A stretch of 64,000 bases of DNA from CAWABB01 sp963701735. GTDB lineage: Bacteria; Bacteroidota; Ignavibacteria; UBA10030; UBA6906. Positions 33,596 to 42,121 of this stretch are shown piece after piece (position 1 is the first letter of the stretch; each line of letters begins with the position of its first letter). The DNA lies in contig CAVPBI010000007.1 in NCBI GenBank assembly GCA_963701735.1, forward strand, positions 1-64,000. The letters run 5' to 3'. The position numbers and the translations under genes were made by a program. The notes below the pieces were generated by a model that searched no databases, was not told the DNA's origin, and worked only from the letters and a program-made list of their open reading frames with translations.

Positions 33596-36019
33596 ATGCG
33601 ACACGCTGTGCGTGCGGCCGCAATTGTCGGCCTCGTTGTGTTCCTGAGTGCGCTGAACGCCGCACACGCGCAGGTGTCTCCAACCATTCTTACCGTCGGC
33701 CCGGATGAGGCCGTCGCCACGTCGCCCGTGACCATCCGCGCGGAGCTTCGCCAGCTGGATGTCATCGAGCGGCTGGCCGTCCTCTACCGCCCGTTCGGAT
33801 CGAGCGAGTTCGCCGTGGCAGAGATGGATCTCGCCGGATCCGCCGCGACCGCCACGCTCCCCGCGGAGGTTGTCCTTCCGCCGTTCCTGGAATACTACAT
33901 CGCGATCGTTCGGCGGGACGGATCGATGGAATCGTTCCCGGTGAGCCAGACGCCGGACCCGTTCCTCCTCCCGCCTCCGAACACGCTCCGGCTCCCCGTT
34001 CGGGCCGCCGATGCGCCGGCACAGATTCTATTCCTCTCGCCCGAGGCTACGGAAGTCGTGGATGCGGAAGACGTCGTCGTTGCCATCTCCCTGCTCCGGG
34101 CGGATACGACGGTTGTGCAGGGCGCGACGCAGGTCACGCTGGATGGCGCCGAGGTGACCGACAAGGTCCTTTTCTCGGACGATCTTCTGGTCTTCTCCCC
34201 TGTGGCCCACGACATCCGTCTCACGCCGGGCGTGCATCGCGTTGTGGTCCGGCTTCTCGATCGCGACGGCGCGCTCGTGAGTTCGGCCACGCACCAGTTC
34301 ACCGTGCGCGGCGATGCCGGGTTCCAGTACACAGAGCCCGTCACACCCGCCATGGCGTACAACGCAGCCGTCACCTTCGAAACCCGCCACGAGCGGATTG
34401 GGGGCGTATCGCAATGGTACAACCGCGGCGGCGTCCAGTTCGCCGGCCGCAAAGGCGACTGGCGCCTCACCTCGAACCTCTATGTGACCTCGGAAGAAGA
34501 ACGCACGCGGCAGCCGCAAAACCGTTTCTATCTGGGCGTGTCATCGCCGTGGCTGGACGCCGGTGTCGGCGACCACTTCCCCGTCTTCCCCAGCCTCATC
34601 CTGCTGGGCCGGCGCGTCCGCGGGGCCAATGCCGAAGTGCGCACCGGGTTCTTCAACATCGAGGCGACGTACGGACAGATCGCCCGCCCGATTGAGGGCG
34701 CAATGCTTGAGTCGTTCCCGGTGGACAGCCTGAGCACGCGGCAGCAGCAGTATCCCGGAGATGCGTTCGGACTGGTGTCCGACACTACCTGGGGACGCTT
34801 CCGGTACGGATCCTACGAACGGAATCTGTTTGCGGTCCGCCCCAGCTTCGGCGCGGGCGAGGAATTCCAGCTCGGCTTCACCTGGCTGAGCAGCTCCGAC
34901 GAGCAGAGCTCGATCCAGTACGGCGTCCGGCCGCAGGAGAACGTCGTCATCGGCACGGACCTTCTTGCGAAGCTGGACGGCGAGCATCTCGTGCTGACCG
35001 CGCAGGCCGCGTTCAGCGCGTACAACTCCGACATCTCCAGCGGATCGTTCACGGACGCCTATATCGATTCGGTCTTCGACAACCCGGGGGAGATCCGCCA
35101 GGCACGCGACATTCTCAGCAGATTTATCACGGTCAACGAGAACCTCCGCCCGCTCTCGCTCTCCACGCCCGCCACGCTTGCCTATGAGGCGACGCTCTCC
35201 ATGAACTACCTGGACAACGCCCTGCGCGCCACGTATATGTACCGCGGGAGCGACTATACATCGTTCGGCCAGACGTTTCTGCGGAAAGATGTGCGGGGGT
35301 TCAATGTGCAGGACCGGATCAGAGTGCTTTCAAACCGGGTGATGCTCACACTCGGGTGGGAACGCCTGGAGGACAACACGAGCGACACCAAGGTCGCAAC
35401 GACGACGTATTCGACGCTGAGCGCAGGCCTGTCGTGGACACCCGGCCCGGACCTCCCGATGCTGACGTTCGGGTACAATCAGTTCCGCAACCGGAACCCG
35501 CTTGAAGGAAATGGCATCGATTCGCTCTACCGCGTGGACGACCGGACAAACCGCTTCTTCGGCCAGGCGTCGTACGACTTCACGTTCGAGGCCCGACATA
35601 CGGCACTGCTGTCGGTCTCCACGTCCGACCGGGCAGATTACACCGTGCGGAAAACCAATCTGACATCGAGCACCGTGACGCTGTCGCTCATTTCCCGGTT
35701 CGGCATCCCGTTGCAGACGAGTCTCGACCTTTCACTGAACTTCAACGACTATCCCTCGTCCTCGACTCCCGACGGGCGCATGTCGCTGGACTACACGACC
35801 ATCGCCCTCGGCGGCAGGTATTCTCTGCTCCCGGGCGAGCTCAACCTGATCGCATCTCTGGCGCCGACCTTTGGAGACCTGAAACGATTGGCGACGGACC
35901 TCGGCGCGGAATGGTATCTCCAGCGCACGATGAGCCTGACGCTGCAGCTCAGCGCGTTCGACAATGATGACGCCCCGGATGATTCGTTCGTCAGCGTCCG
36001 GTTCCGGTACGATATCTGA
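33596..36019 (+). CDS. predicted outer-membrane beta-barrel protein with N-terminal Ig-like region
   Basis: An 807-residue exported protein of unknown function. The signal peptide (IVGLVVFLSALNAAHAQ) is followed by Ig-like beta segments to about residue 240 (VTIRAELRQLDVIERLAVLY, IRLTPGVHRVVVRLLDRDG). From there on come alternating amphipathic strands typical of barrels: FAGRKGDWRLTSNLYVTSEE, RYGSYERNLFAVRPSF, ATYMYRGSDYTSFGQTF, LSAGLSWTPG, down to a C-terminal VSVRFRYDI with alternating aromatics. Many large barrels of FCB bacteria look like this without a family name. The cyclase gene starts eight bases after its stop, so it probably shares a transcript with it. Confidence 0.75.
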   Translation: MRHAVRAAAIVGLVVFLSALNAAHAQVSPTILTVGPDEAVATSPVTIRAELRQLDVIERLAVLYRPFGSSEFAVAEMDLAGSAATATLPAEVVLPPFLEYYIAIVRRDGSMESFPVSQTPDPFLLPPPNTLRLPVRAADAPAQILFLSPEATEVVDAEDVVVAISLLRADTTVVQGATQVTLDGAEVTDKVLFSDDLLVFSPVAHDIRLTPGVHRVVVRLLDRDGALVSSATHQFTVRGDAGFQYTEPVTPAMAYNAAVTFETRHERIGGVSQWYNRGGVQFAGRKGDWRLTSNLYVTSEEERTRQPQNRFYLGVSSPWLDAGVGDHFPVFPSLILLGRRVRGANAEVRTGFFNIEATYGQIARPIEGAMLESFPVDSLSTRQQQYPGDAFGLVSDTTWGRFRYGSYERNLFAVRPSFGAGEEFQLGFTWLSSSDEQSSIQYGVRPQENVVIGTDLLAKLDGEHLVLTAQAAFSAYNSDISSGSFTDAYIDSVFDNPGEIRQARDILSRFITVNENLRPLSLSTPATLAYEATLSMNYLDNALRATYMYRGSDYTSFGQTFLRKDVRGFNVQDRIRVLSNRVMLTLGWERLEDNTSDTKVATTTYSTLSAGLSWTPGPDLPMLTFGYNQFRNRNPLEGNGIDSLYRVDDRTNRFFGQASYDFTFEARHTALLSVSTSDRADYTVRKTNLTSSTVTLSLISRFGIPLQTSLDLSLNFNDYPSSSTPDGRMSLDYTTIALGGRYSLLPGELNLIASLAPTFGDLKRLATDLGAEWYLQRTMSLTLQLSAFDNDDAPDDSFVSVRFRYDI

Positions 36020-36027
36020 GGCCGGGG

Positions 36028-38109
36028 ATGCGCCCATCGTCGGGAACACATCCGTGGATCGTCAGGACTCTCCTGGTCCTGGCCGTTACATTGCTCGTGG
36101 TGATCCTGACGAACGAGGAGTTGTTTCAGGTCGGTCTGCTGCGCCGCCTTGAGCTATCCACGCTTGATTATCGGTTCGGCATCCGCGGGATGCGCGGGGG
36201 GATCGACGACTCCTCGGACGTGGTCATCGTGGAGATCTCCGAGGACGCCCTCCGGTCCATGCCGGCTCCGTTCCCCTGGCCCAGGTCGTACTATGCGCAC
36301 CTGATCCGCAACCTGCGGGCCGCGGGCGCACGCGCCGTGGGCATCGACCTGCTCTTCAGCGGCGTCGACCCCGTGTCGTCCGTCCACGACGACTCCCTGC
36401 GGGCGGCCATCAAGGAGACTGACATTGCGGTGTTGGCCGGAAAACGAGAGGAAGACAGGCCGGATGTCGTCCTTGCGTCCACCCGACAGAACTACGGAAA
36501 CATCTTCTTTCCGGGCGACAGCGCCATCGGCCTCGTCAACCTCCGTCCGGACGCGGACGGCATCTACCGGCTTTACAACCCGTTCTTCACGGTCGACGTG
36601 ACCGGCGGCGAGACGGTCGATGTGCCGACATTCGGGTTCGCGCTTCTCAACAAGTACTTCGCTCTTCCCGCACTCACCGCGCCCCGGCCTGACGGCGACG
36701 CCTTCACGTACGCCGACCGGCGTATCCCGCGCTATGACCCCGCATCGTTCCTGATCAACCTGTACGGCCCCCACCGCACGTTCCGTCATGTCAACTTTCA
36801 GGACGTCGTGGACGACGAATCGTTCACCACGCTCGACGAACAGGAGAGCGGCGAAGCGATCAACACGTTCAGCGATCCGGAGTTCGGCTACAAAGTCGAC
36901 GGGACGTTCGCCGGGAAGATTGTGCTGGTCGGCGTGACGGTCCCGGAGTATAAGGACGTCTTTCCCGCCCCGCTGGCTCGCGGGATCCAGAAGGGCGACA
37001 ATCTGATGTATGGCGTAGAACTTCACGCGAACGTCATCGAAAGCGTCATCCGGGACGACTTCCTGAGGCTTCAGGCGTTCCGGTCTGAAGTGCTGATGAT
37101 CCTTCTCCTGACCGCGGCGTCGCTCCTGGTGACATCATGGGTCAAGTCGCTTCGGGTACGCGCCGGATTCCTTGTCGAGCTGTTCGGATTTCTCTGGGTC
37201 GCGCTCCTGACGGCAGGCGCGATTGTCGTGTCCGTGTATCTGTTCTCGCATCAGGGTCTCGTGGTGAAGGTCACGAGCGCCCTGTTTGCGATCGCTGGAG
37301 GGTACGCTGCGAGCACCGTCTATCACCTGGTGTCTGAGCGCCGGCAGCGCCTGCTCATCAAATCGATGTTCAGCACCTATGTCAACCCGTCGGTCGTCGA
37401 CGAGCTCGTTGCCAATCCCCGGAAGCTCGCGCTGGGAGGGAAGCGCGAGGAACTCACCGTGCTGTTCAGCGACATCGAGGGGTTCACGACGATGTCGCAG
37501 GGCATGCAGCCCGAGGAGATCGTCGCGCTGCTCAACGAGTACCTCAGTGGCATGTCGGCGGTGATCTTTCGGCATGCCGGGACCCTCGACAAGTACGAAG
37601 GCGACGCGGTCATGGCGTTCTGGGGCGCGCCGATTCCGCAGGCCGATCATCCGATGCGAGCCTGCAAGGCGGCACTCGAGATGCAGGACGCGGCGGCTCG
37701 TCTGAACGCACAGTGGAAAGAGAGCGGGCGCCCGCAGCTCCGGACGCGTATCGGAATCAACACTGGCACGATGGTGGTCGGGAATCTCGGAGGGGAAGGG
37801 AAGTTCGACTACACGGTCATTGGCGACAGCGTCAACCTTGCGTCGCGGCTTGAGGGCGCCAACAAGGAGTACGGAACGCGTATCATGGTAAGCGAGCGGA
37901 CGTACGATGCGGTGCGATCAGAGATCCTCGGCCGGCAAGTCGACCGGATGGCGGTCGTAGGCAGGAGCCAGCCCGTCGTGACGTACGAATTGCTGGGCCT
38001 TCGCGGAGCCCCGGATGCGGCGGTTCTGGAGGAATTCGTGAAGGTGTATACGGAGGGACTGACGCGCCTATTTCAACCGCGACTGGCCGAGCTCGCTGGC
38101 ACACTTTGA
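36028..38109 (+). CDS. CHASE2-domain adenylate/guanylate cyclase (class III)
   Basis: A 693-residue membrane receptor cyclase. A first membrane segment (residues about 10-27) precedes an extracytoplasmic CHASE2 domain (VVIVEISEDALRSMPAPFPW, ARAVGIDLLFSGVDPVSSV, VDGTFAGKIVLVGVT). Three membrane helices follow at about 350-440, then a class III cyclase domain: LTVLFSDIEGFTTMSQG with the first metal Asp, LDKYEGDAVMAFWGAP with the second, and the transition-state Asn/Arg in DSVNLASRLEGAN. Lys in LDKYEGD with Thr in YTVIGD favours ATP, so cAMP is the likely product. CHASE2 would sense a periplasmic signal. It ends the cassette with the FecR protein and the barrel. Confidence 0.94.
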   Translation: MRPSSGTHPWIVRTLLVLAVTLLVVILTNEELFQVGLLRRLELSTLDYRFGIRGMRGGIDDSSDVVIVEISEDALRSMPAPFPWPRSYYAHLIRNLRAAGARAVGIDLLFSGVDPVSSVHDDSLRAAIKETDIAVLAGKREEDRPDVVLASTRQNYGNIFFPGDSAIGLVNLRPDADGIYRLYNPFFTVDVTGGETVDVPTFGFALLNKYFALPALTAPRPDGDAFTYADRRIPRYDPASFLINLYGPHRTFRHVNFQDVVDDESFTTLDEQESGEAINTFSDPEFGYKVDGTFAGKIVLVGVTVPEYKDVFPAPLARGIQKGDNLMYGVELHANVIESVIRDDFLRLQAFRSEVLMILLLTAASLLVTSWVKSLRVRAGFLVELFGFLWVALLTAGAIVVSVYLFSHQGLVVKVTSALFAIAGGYAASTVYHLVSERRQRLLIKSMFSTYVNPSVVDELVANPRKLALGGKREELTVLFSDIEGFTTMSQGMQPEEIVALLNEYLSGMSAVIFRHAGTLDKYEGDAVMAFWGAPIPQADHPMRACKAALEMQDAAARLNAQWKESGRPQLRTRIGINTGTMVVGNLGGEGKFDYTVIGDSVNLASRLEGANKEYGTRIMVSERTYDAVRSEILGRQVDRMAVVGRSQPVVTYELLGLRGAPDAAVLEEFVKVYTEGLTRLFQPRLAELAGTL

Positions 38110-38224
38110 CCATGCATTGCAGTTGCGGCCTGACGACCGACCCGCGAGCATTCATCGCGAGCGGGTGCGTCACTACATCCAGCACCCTCCGCCGCCGTCG
38201 TGGGACGGGGTCTTTATCCTGCTT
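38110..38224. other. convergent intergenic region with a weak hairpin
   Basis: This lies between the cyclase stop and the stop of the convergent lipoprotein gene. ACCCGC (38140-38145) and GCGGGT (38161-38166), with inner CGCGA/TCGCG pairing, can form a hairpin, but no clear T-run follows. I see no gene here. Confidence 0.35.
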
Positions 38225-38800
38225 TCAAAGTGAAATCCAGGCAACGGCCCCGAGGAACGCGGTCTGCTCCTCCACAAGCTGCTCGGACCCGCGATCGCGA
38301 ATCGCGGCCGGAACCACCAGCGTGCACGAATAGACCCGATCCTCCACGCGAAAGAGGACAACGCGAACCAGATCGCGCGTCTCGTACACTTCAACCTCGT
38401 ACCTGCAGAACATTTTCCCCTCGCGCTCAAACGTCTCCGGACCGCTGAGCCGGCTGACTGACCGGTCGCCCGACGGGAGCGTCATGAGCAGCTGTGCCAG
38501 CGGCTCAAGCCCGCCATCGCGCACCGCTGCCCGTGCCGCCGCATCAAACCGCACTTCATCAAGGGTAAGCGTCCCGCCATAGTCATTCCGGATGATCCAC
38601 ACCACATGTCCGGCCGCCTGGGAATCGGCGGTCGCGTCGAACCAGCCGGGGGGCGTAACGTACTGGAGCCGTCCGTCGCGCGAACGGTGGACCGCAGGCA
38701 CAGGTGTGTCGCGTGATGATTCAGGAGAGCTGGAGCAGCCCGCCCAGAAGGCAAGCGCAAGAAGAACGAGTGCGGATCGGGGAACGATCCCGGCGAGCAT
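38225..38800 (-). CDS. hypothetical lipoprotein
   Basis: A 191-residue predicted lipoprotein of unknown function. The N-terminus SALVLLALAFWAGCSSSPES is a signal peptide ending in AGC with a Ser-rich spacer, although Trp at -3 is unusual. The mature part reads GRLQYVTPPGWFDATADSQ, a 'PPGW' pattern often seen at the start of PsbP/Mog1-like lipoproteins, then FCRYEVEVYETRDLVRVVLFRVEDRVYSCTLVVPA. The start is three bases after the stop of the PorV-like gene, so they are probably co-transcribed. Confidence 0.65.
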   Translation of the reverse strand: MLAGIVPRSALVLLALAFWAGCSSSPESSRDTPVPAVHRSRDGRLQYVTPPGWFDATADSQAAGHVVWIIRNDYGGTLTLDEVRFDAAARAAVRDGGLEPLAQLLMTLPSGDRSVSRLSGPETFEREGKMFCRYEVEVYETRDLVRVVLFRVEDRVYSCTLVVPAAIRDRGSEQLVEEQTAFLGAVAWISL

Positions 38801-38803
38801 CGG

Positions 38804-39832
38804 TTATTGGTCCGCGCGGCGGAACCGGTCGGACTCGAGGATGAACTTCACCGAGATGCGGTGCGTGTTCCCCAGCTGGTCGGTGGCGTCGAACTTGGCG
38901 AAGGAATAGTCGACGGTGAGTTTCGGGAGCGAGAGGCCCGCACCGAGCGTGAGCTGCTTGACGTCGCTGTAGCCAACGCGGACGGCAATGAGATCCTTGA
39001 ACGCGTACTCGAGTCCGCCCTGCACATCCACGCTGACGGGCCCCATGTTGAACGTCGATGCCGATTGCCGGTTCTCGAACATGATGTCGAGATCCATGAC
39101 CGGAGTGAACCGTCCTGCGAGCGCGTCAACGCTGTATGCCGCACCGGTCTTGAGCGTCGGGGAGATGAGGTCGTTTCGCCCGGTGTTCCACGCGACGAGC
39201 GTCGTGGTGACGTCCTGCAGGTTTACGCCGAGCATCAGCCGTTCGACCGGGCTGTACTGGATGCCGACATCGAACCCGACGCCGGTGGCGTTGTTATCGC
39301 CGAGCTCGCGCCGGATGATTTTCAGGTTCGCGCCGTATGTGAGGTTGTCAGAGTGGCGCCGGGCATACGTAAAGAACAGTGCCCAGTCGGCGGAGCTGAA
39401 GTACGAGACGCGCGAGGGGTCCACGCGGCTGAACTGATTCGGGTCGAAGGTCACATTGCCGCTGGCGTCGACGCCCGCGTTGCGGGTATCGGGAATATCG
39501 TCCACGCCGAGGCGGATGAGGCTGATGCCGAGGCTGGTGCTCGTGCCGACCGGGAACGCAACGGCGCCATAGTCATGGTTGACAAGGCTGCCGAAGTGTT
39601 CGGCGTGCATGAGCATCAGTTCGGGGTAGGTGATCCGGGCAAGGCCGGCGGGGTTCCAGTAGCCGGCGGAAACATCGTTGGCAAGGGCGACATAGGCGCC
39701 GCCGAGGCCGAGAGGCCGGGCACCGACGCCGATCGCGAGAAATTCACCGGCATATTTGCCGATGCCTGTATCGGCGCTTGCGACACCCGTCAGGGCAAGC
39801 ATCGCAGCCGCAGCAATCCACCGTCTCCTCAA
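38804..39832 (-). CDS. PorV/PorQ-family outer-membrane protein
   Basis: A roughly 342-residue outer-membrane barrel of the PorV/PorQ (FadL-like) family. After a signal peptide (WIAAAAMLALTGVASA) the family signature follows: GIGKYAGEFLAIGVGARPLGLGGAYVALANDVSAGYWNPAGLA (in pieces), then MLMHAEHFGSLVNHDYGAVAFP. The C-terminus LPKLTVDYSFAKF and NTHRISVKFIL are closing strands. PorV shuttles cargo in type IX secretion, but no other type IX gene is in the window. TTG 39832 is the preferred start because GGAGGG lies six bases upstream. GTG 39859 would add nine residues. An inverted repeat GGACTT-ATA-AAGTCC lies at 39866-39880. Confidence 0.85.
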   Translation of the reverse strand: MRRRWIAAAAMLALTGVASADTGIGKYAGEFLAIGVGARPLGLGGAYVALANDVSAGYWNPAGLARITYPELMLMHAEHFGSLVNHDYGAVAFPVGTSTSLGISLIRLGVDDIPDTRNAGVDASGNVTFDPNQFSRVDPSRVSYFSSADWALFFTYARRHSDNLTYGANLKIIRRELGDNNATGVGFDVGIQYSPVERLMLGVNLQDVTTTLVAWNTGRNDLISPTLKTGAAYSVDALAGRFTPVMDLDIMFENRQSASTFNMGPVSVDVQGGLEYAFKDLIAVRVGYSDVKQLTLGAGLSLPKLTVDYSFAKFDATDQLGNTHRISVKFILESDRFRRADQ

Positions 39833-39865
39833 TCCCGTCCCTCCAAGTTCCTCAGGCACGCCATA

Positions 39866-39880
39866 GGACTTATAAAGTCC
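39866..39880. promoter_or_regulatory. inverted repeat upstream of the PorV-like gene
   Basis: GGACTT-ATA-AAGTCC, perfect 6-base arms, 33 bases upstream of the preferred TTG start. TTATAA inside it could serve as a -10 box, but I found no well-spaced -35. The rest of 39881-40069 shows no gene. Confidence 0.35.
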
Positions 39881-40069
39881 AAAAAGAGGCGGTGAAAATC
39901 AAGGCGGCCGGCGTGTCCGGGCAACCAGCCATACCGCCACGGGCAGACCAGCAGCGTGCGTGCCGTCCCTGCCGAGAAGACCCGCGGCCCGGTCGATAGG
40001 ACGCGATATTCGGCCGGATCAGGAAGGCGGCGCGGGGCCCGGCCGGAACTCCAGGGGATCTCTCGCCTG

Positions 40070-41165
40070 TCATGGCAGGGCTGCACCCTCGATGCGCTCC
40101 CAGATCGTGACCGTGTCGTCCGAGATTGCTGCAAGCCGTGTGCGCGTGACACACGCGGCCACCGCATCGACCGGGAGCTCATACGAATAGCGGTACGAGG
40201 CGGTGCGGGCATCATAGACGTCCATCACCGCACCGAGCGGCCTGTCATCCGAACCGAGAAGCAGATGGAGTTCCCCGTCAACGCACGAGAGACTTCGTGT
40301 GACGACAGGGGCATCGGGGTCAGTCCGGGCGTATTCCGCGTCGCCGGAGCGGCTGACAAGCACATCCGGGAAGCCGCCGTGCTCGAGCGTTTCGCGGTAG
40401 ACAGCAATCGAGTCGCCCGTGTCAGCGGCCACAGCAAGGACACCCGCACGATAGGCTGCATAGGCAAACCCTCCGGTTCCGGTCGCCGCTATTCGTCCGT
40501 CAAGTGCAATCCCGAACCGCGCCTGTTGCTCCATGAGAACACCGCATGCGCCGATTGTCTGGCCGCCAGGTCCGTGCAGATGGAACAACCGGTCCCCGGC
40601 CGGCGATGACATGACCGCGCACGTGTCCCCGCGGAGCAAGGCAATCCGGTGTGGCAACCTGTCCGGTCGCATGGTGGCCCGCACAGAACCGTCCTCGTTG
40701 AAGACCGTGATGAGACCGTTCACCGGGTCGCATGCCCAGAGGGCTCCGTCCGCAGTAACGTCGAAATCGCTCAGGTTGGTGAACTCCCCGGGAGCTTTCC
40801 CCTCCCCGTGCCCGAACCGCATGAGGAATGCCCCGCTGTGGATCGTACTTCTTCACGCATCGCTCGCTCCAGTCCAGGATGTACACGCAGCCCGCACCGT
40901 CAATCCTGACGTGAAGCGGCATCATCAGGGGCGCCTCCCCTGCGCTCCCGATGGATGCAATCGGTCGAACCGCCACGTGCCTCCACACCCTTCCGGCTGC
41001 GTCTTGCGGACGGGGGCTGGCGACCCCCGACAGTATCCCCCGCGACATACCAGACGCAATCCGTTCTTCGGGGCCTCGGCCCGGCTGATACATCACGCCG
41101 ATGACCACACCGGCCGCGGCGAGCGTAGCGATGAGGACAAGCAGGAGCACGAGGCGCGCTTTCAT
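40070..41165 (-). CDS. six-bladed beta-propeller protein, membrane-anchored (frameshifted)
   Basis: A protein of about 365 residues with an N-terminal signal-anchor (ARLVLLLVLIATLAAAGVVIGV) and NHL/6-bladed propeller repeats: LHVRIDGAGCVYILDWSERCVKKYD, then FGHGEGKAPGEFTNLSDFDV, ALWACDPVNGLITVFNEDG. ATG 41165 has a strong upstream GGAAGGAG. Near 40828-40834 one extra base breaks the frame between KKYDPQRG and FLMRFGHGEG, the typical propeller transition. No enzymatic residues are evident. It lies 68 bases downstream of the Cys-rich exported peptide and follows the MauE-like gene, forming a three-gene minus-strand cassette. Confidence 0.75.
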
Positions 41166-41233
41166 TGCGCTCCTTCCACTCTCGATGCGGCAGGAAAGCA
41201 GAGGTTCGGCCACGTTCGTCCCGGCCGGTGTGG

Positions 41234-41437
41234 TCAATTCGTCGCATACCGCGCGAAGCATGACATCGAAACCTCCATGGATCCGACCCTGACGCTAACC
41301 GTCAGGCAGGTGTCGGGGCCGCCGGAGCACCCGACGAGCGAGCAGACTCTCGGCACGCCAGCGTATGCGTCCGTCGCCGCCATGACGATCGACGCGGTGA
41401 GCAGGATGGCGATGACCCCCTGTTTGAATCTGGGCAT
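41234..41437 (-). CDS. small exported Cys-rich peptide
   Basis: A 67-residue protein too short to match a family by eye. ATG 41437 follows a perfect AAGGAGGA site. Residues 1-26 are a signal peptide (GVIAILLTASIVMAATDAYA, Ala-x-Ala cleavage). The mature 41 residues, from GVPRVCSLVGC on, contain four cysteines (32, 37, 44, 60), few charged residues and no obvious helix, suggesting two disulfides. It lies between a MauE-like redox membrane protein (43 bases upstream) and a beta-propeller gene. In Bacteroidota, short exported peptides next to propeller proteins are known (NVEALA family), but the NVEALA motif is absent here. Confidence 0.65.
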   Translation of the reverse strand: MPRFKQGVIAILLTASIVMAATDAYAGVPRVCSLVGCSGGPDTCLTVSVRVGSMEVSMSCFARYATN

Positions 41438-41480
41438 GATATCCTCCTTGAGACGGTGAACGATTGTCATATGTGGACCA

Positions 41481-41918
41481 TCAGACCGGATCGCTCGCTG
41501 CAGACCGTACGGACCCACCGGCACAGGAGCTGGCAAGCGCCCACGCCAGTCCCGTCAACATGATGTTCAGGATAAAATGCGCAGGAGTCGCCCGCGTCGG
41601 ACCGAGCGAGAACGAGCAACCACACAGGACCCCCGGCGTGGCAATCGTCGCGTACCCTATCATCACGGTGAATGCGGCAAGTAACCATGCAGCCAGGCCC
41701 AGGCCCCGGGGCCTGAACCATGGAACCACGATCGCCAGCGCGGCAAGCAGCTCGAGCGCCGGAACGGCGTAACTGATCGCCGGCAGAAGAACTGCCGGTA
41801 CAACCCGGTAGAGCGTGAGGGCTTTCAGAAAGAGCGACCAGTGAAGGATCTTGTCAACTGCACTGTATGCCAGTATGCCCGCCAGAAACCACGACCCCGC
41901 CGGCACGAGAATCTGCAT
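41481..41918 (-). CDS. MauE/DoxX-family redox-associated membrane protein
   Basis: A 145-residue inner-membrane protein with four hydrophobic helices (FLAGILAYSAVDKILHW, LLPAISYAVPALELLAALAI, GLAAWLLAAFTVMIGYATI, ILNIMLTGLAWALASS). The family motif GVLCGCSFSLGP between helices carries the CxC redox pair, and helix one has SAVDKILH. MauE helps make disulfides in methylamine dehydrogenase, and relatives support other exported Cys-rich proteins. ATG 41918 follows AAGGAGAGG. The Cys-rich peptide gene follows 43 bases downstream, a natural client. It is about 200 bases downstream of dnaX. Confidence 0.85.
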   Translation of the reverse strand: MQILVPAGSWFLAGILAYSAVDKILHWSLFLKALTLYRVVPAVLLPAISYAVPALELLAALAIVVPWFRPRGLGLAAWLLAAFTVMIGYATIATPGVLCGCSFSLGPTRATPAHFILNIMLTGLAWALASSCAGGSVRSAASDPV

Positions 41919-41985
41919 CAATGCACCTCTCCTTCAGGTTCGACCCCAACGACGAAGACGATGGAACCGAGTATCCGCTTGAGTG

Positions 41986-42007
41986 TGGTAGACATGATCG
42001 TCTACCA
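41986..42007. promoter_or_regulatory. 22-base inverted repeat upstream of the MauE gene
   Basis: TGGTAGAC (41986-41993) and GTCTACCA (42000-42007), perfect 8-base arms with ATGATC between. It lies 68 bases upstream of the MauE start and 115 bases downstream of the dnaX stop. No T-run follows on either strand, so an operator is more likely than a terminator. I see no gene between 41919 and 42121. Confidence 0.45.
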
Positions 42008-42121
42008 TTACTACTTCAAGGCAACGGGTTTTGCGAGGAGACGAACGGTCCTGGGGAGGGGGAATGAACGATGGTGAGTATGAGAAATGAAACGGGGTAC
42101 AGCGAGCAGGTGCGGTACGCC

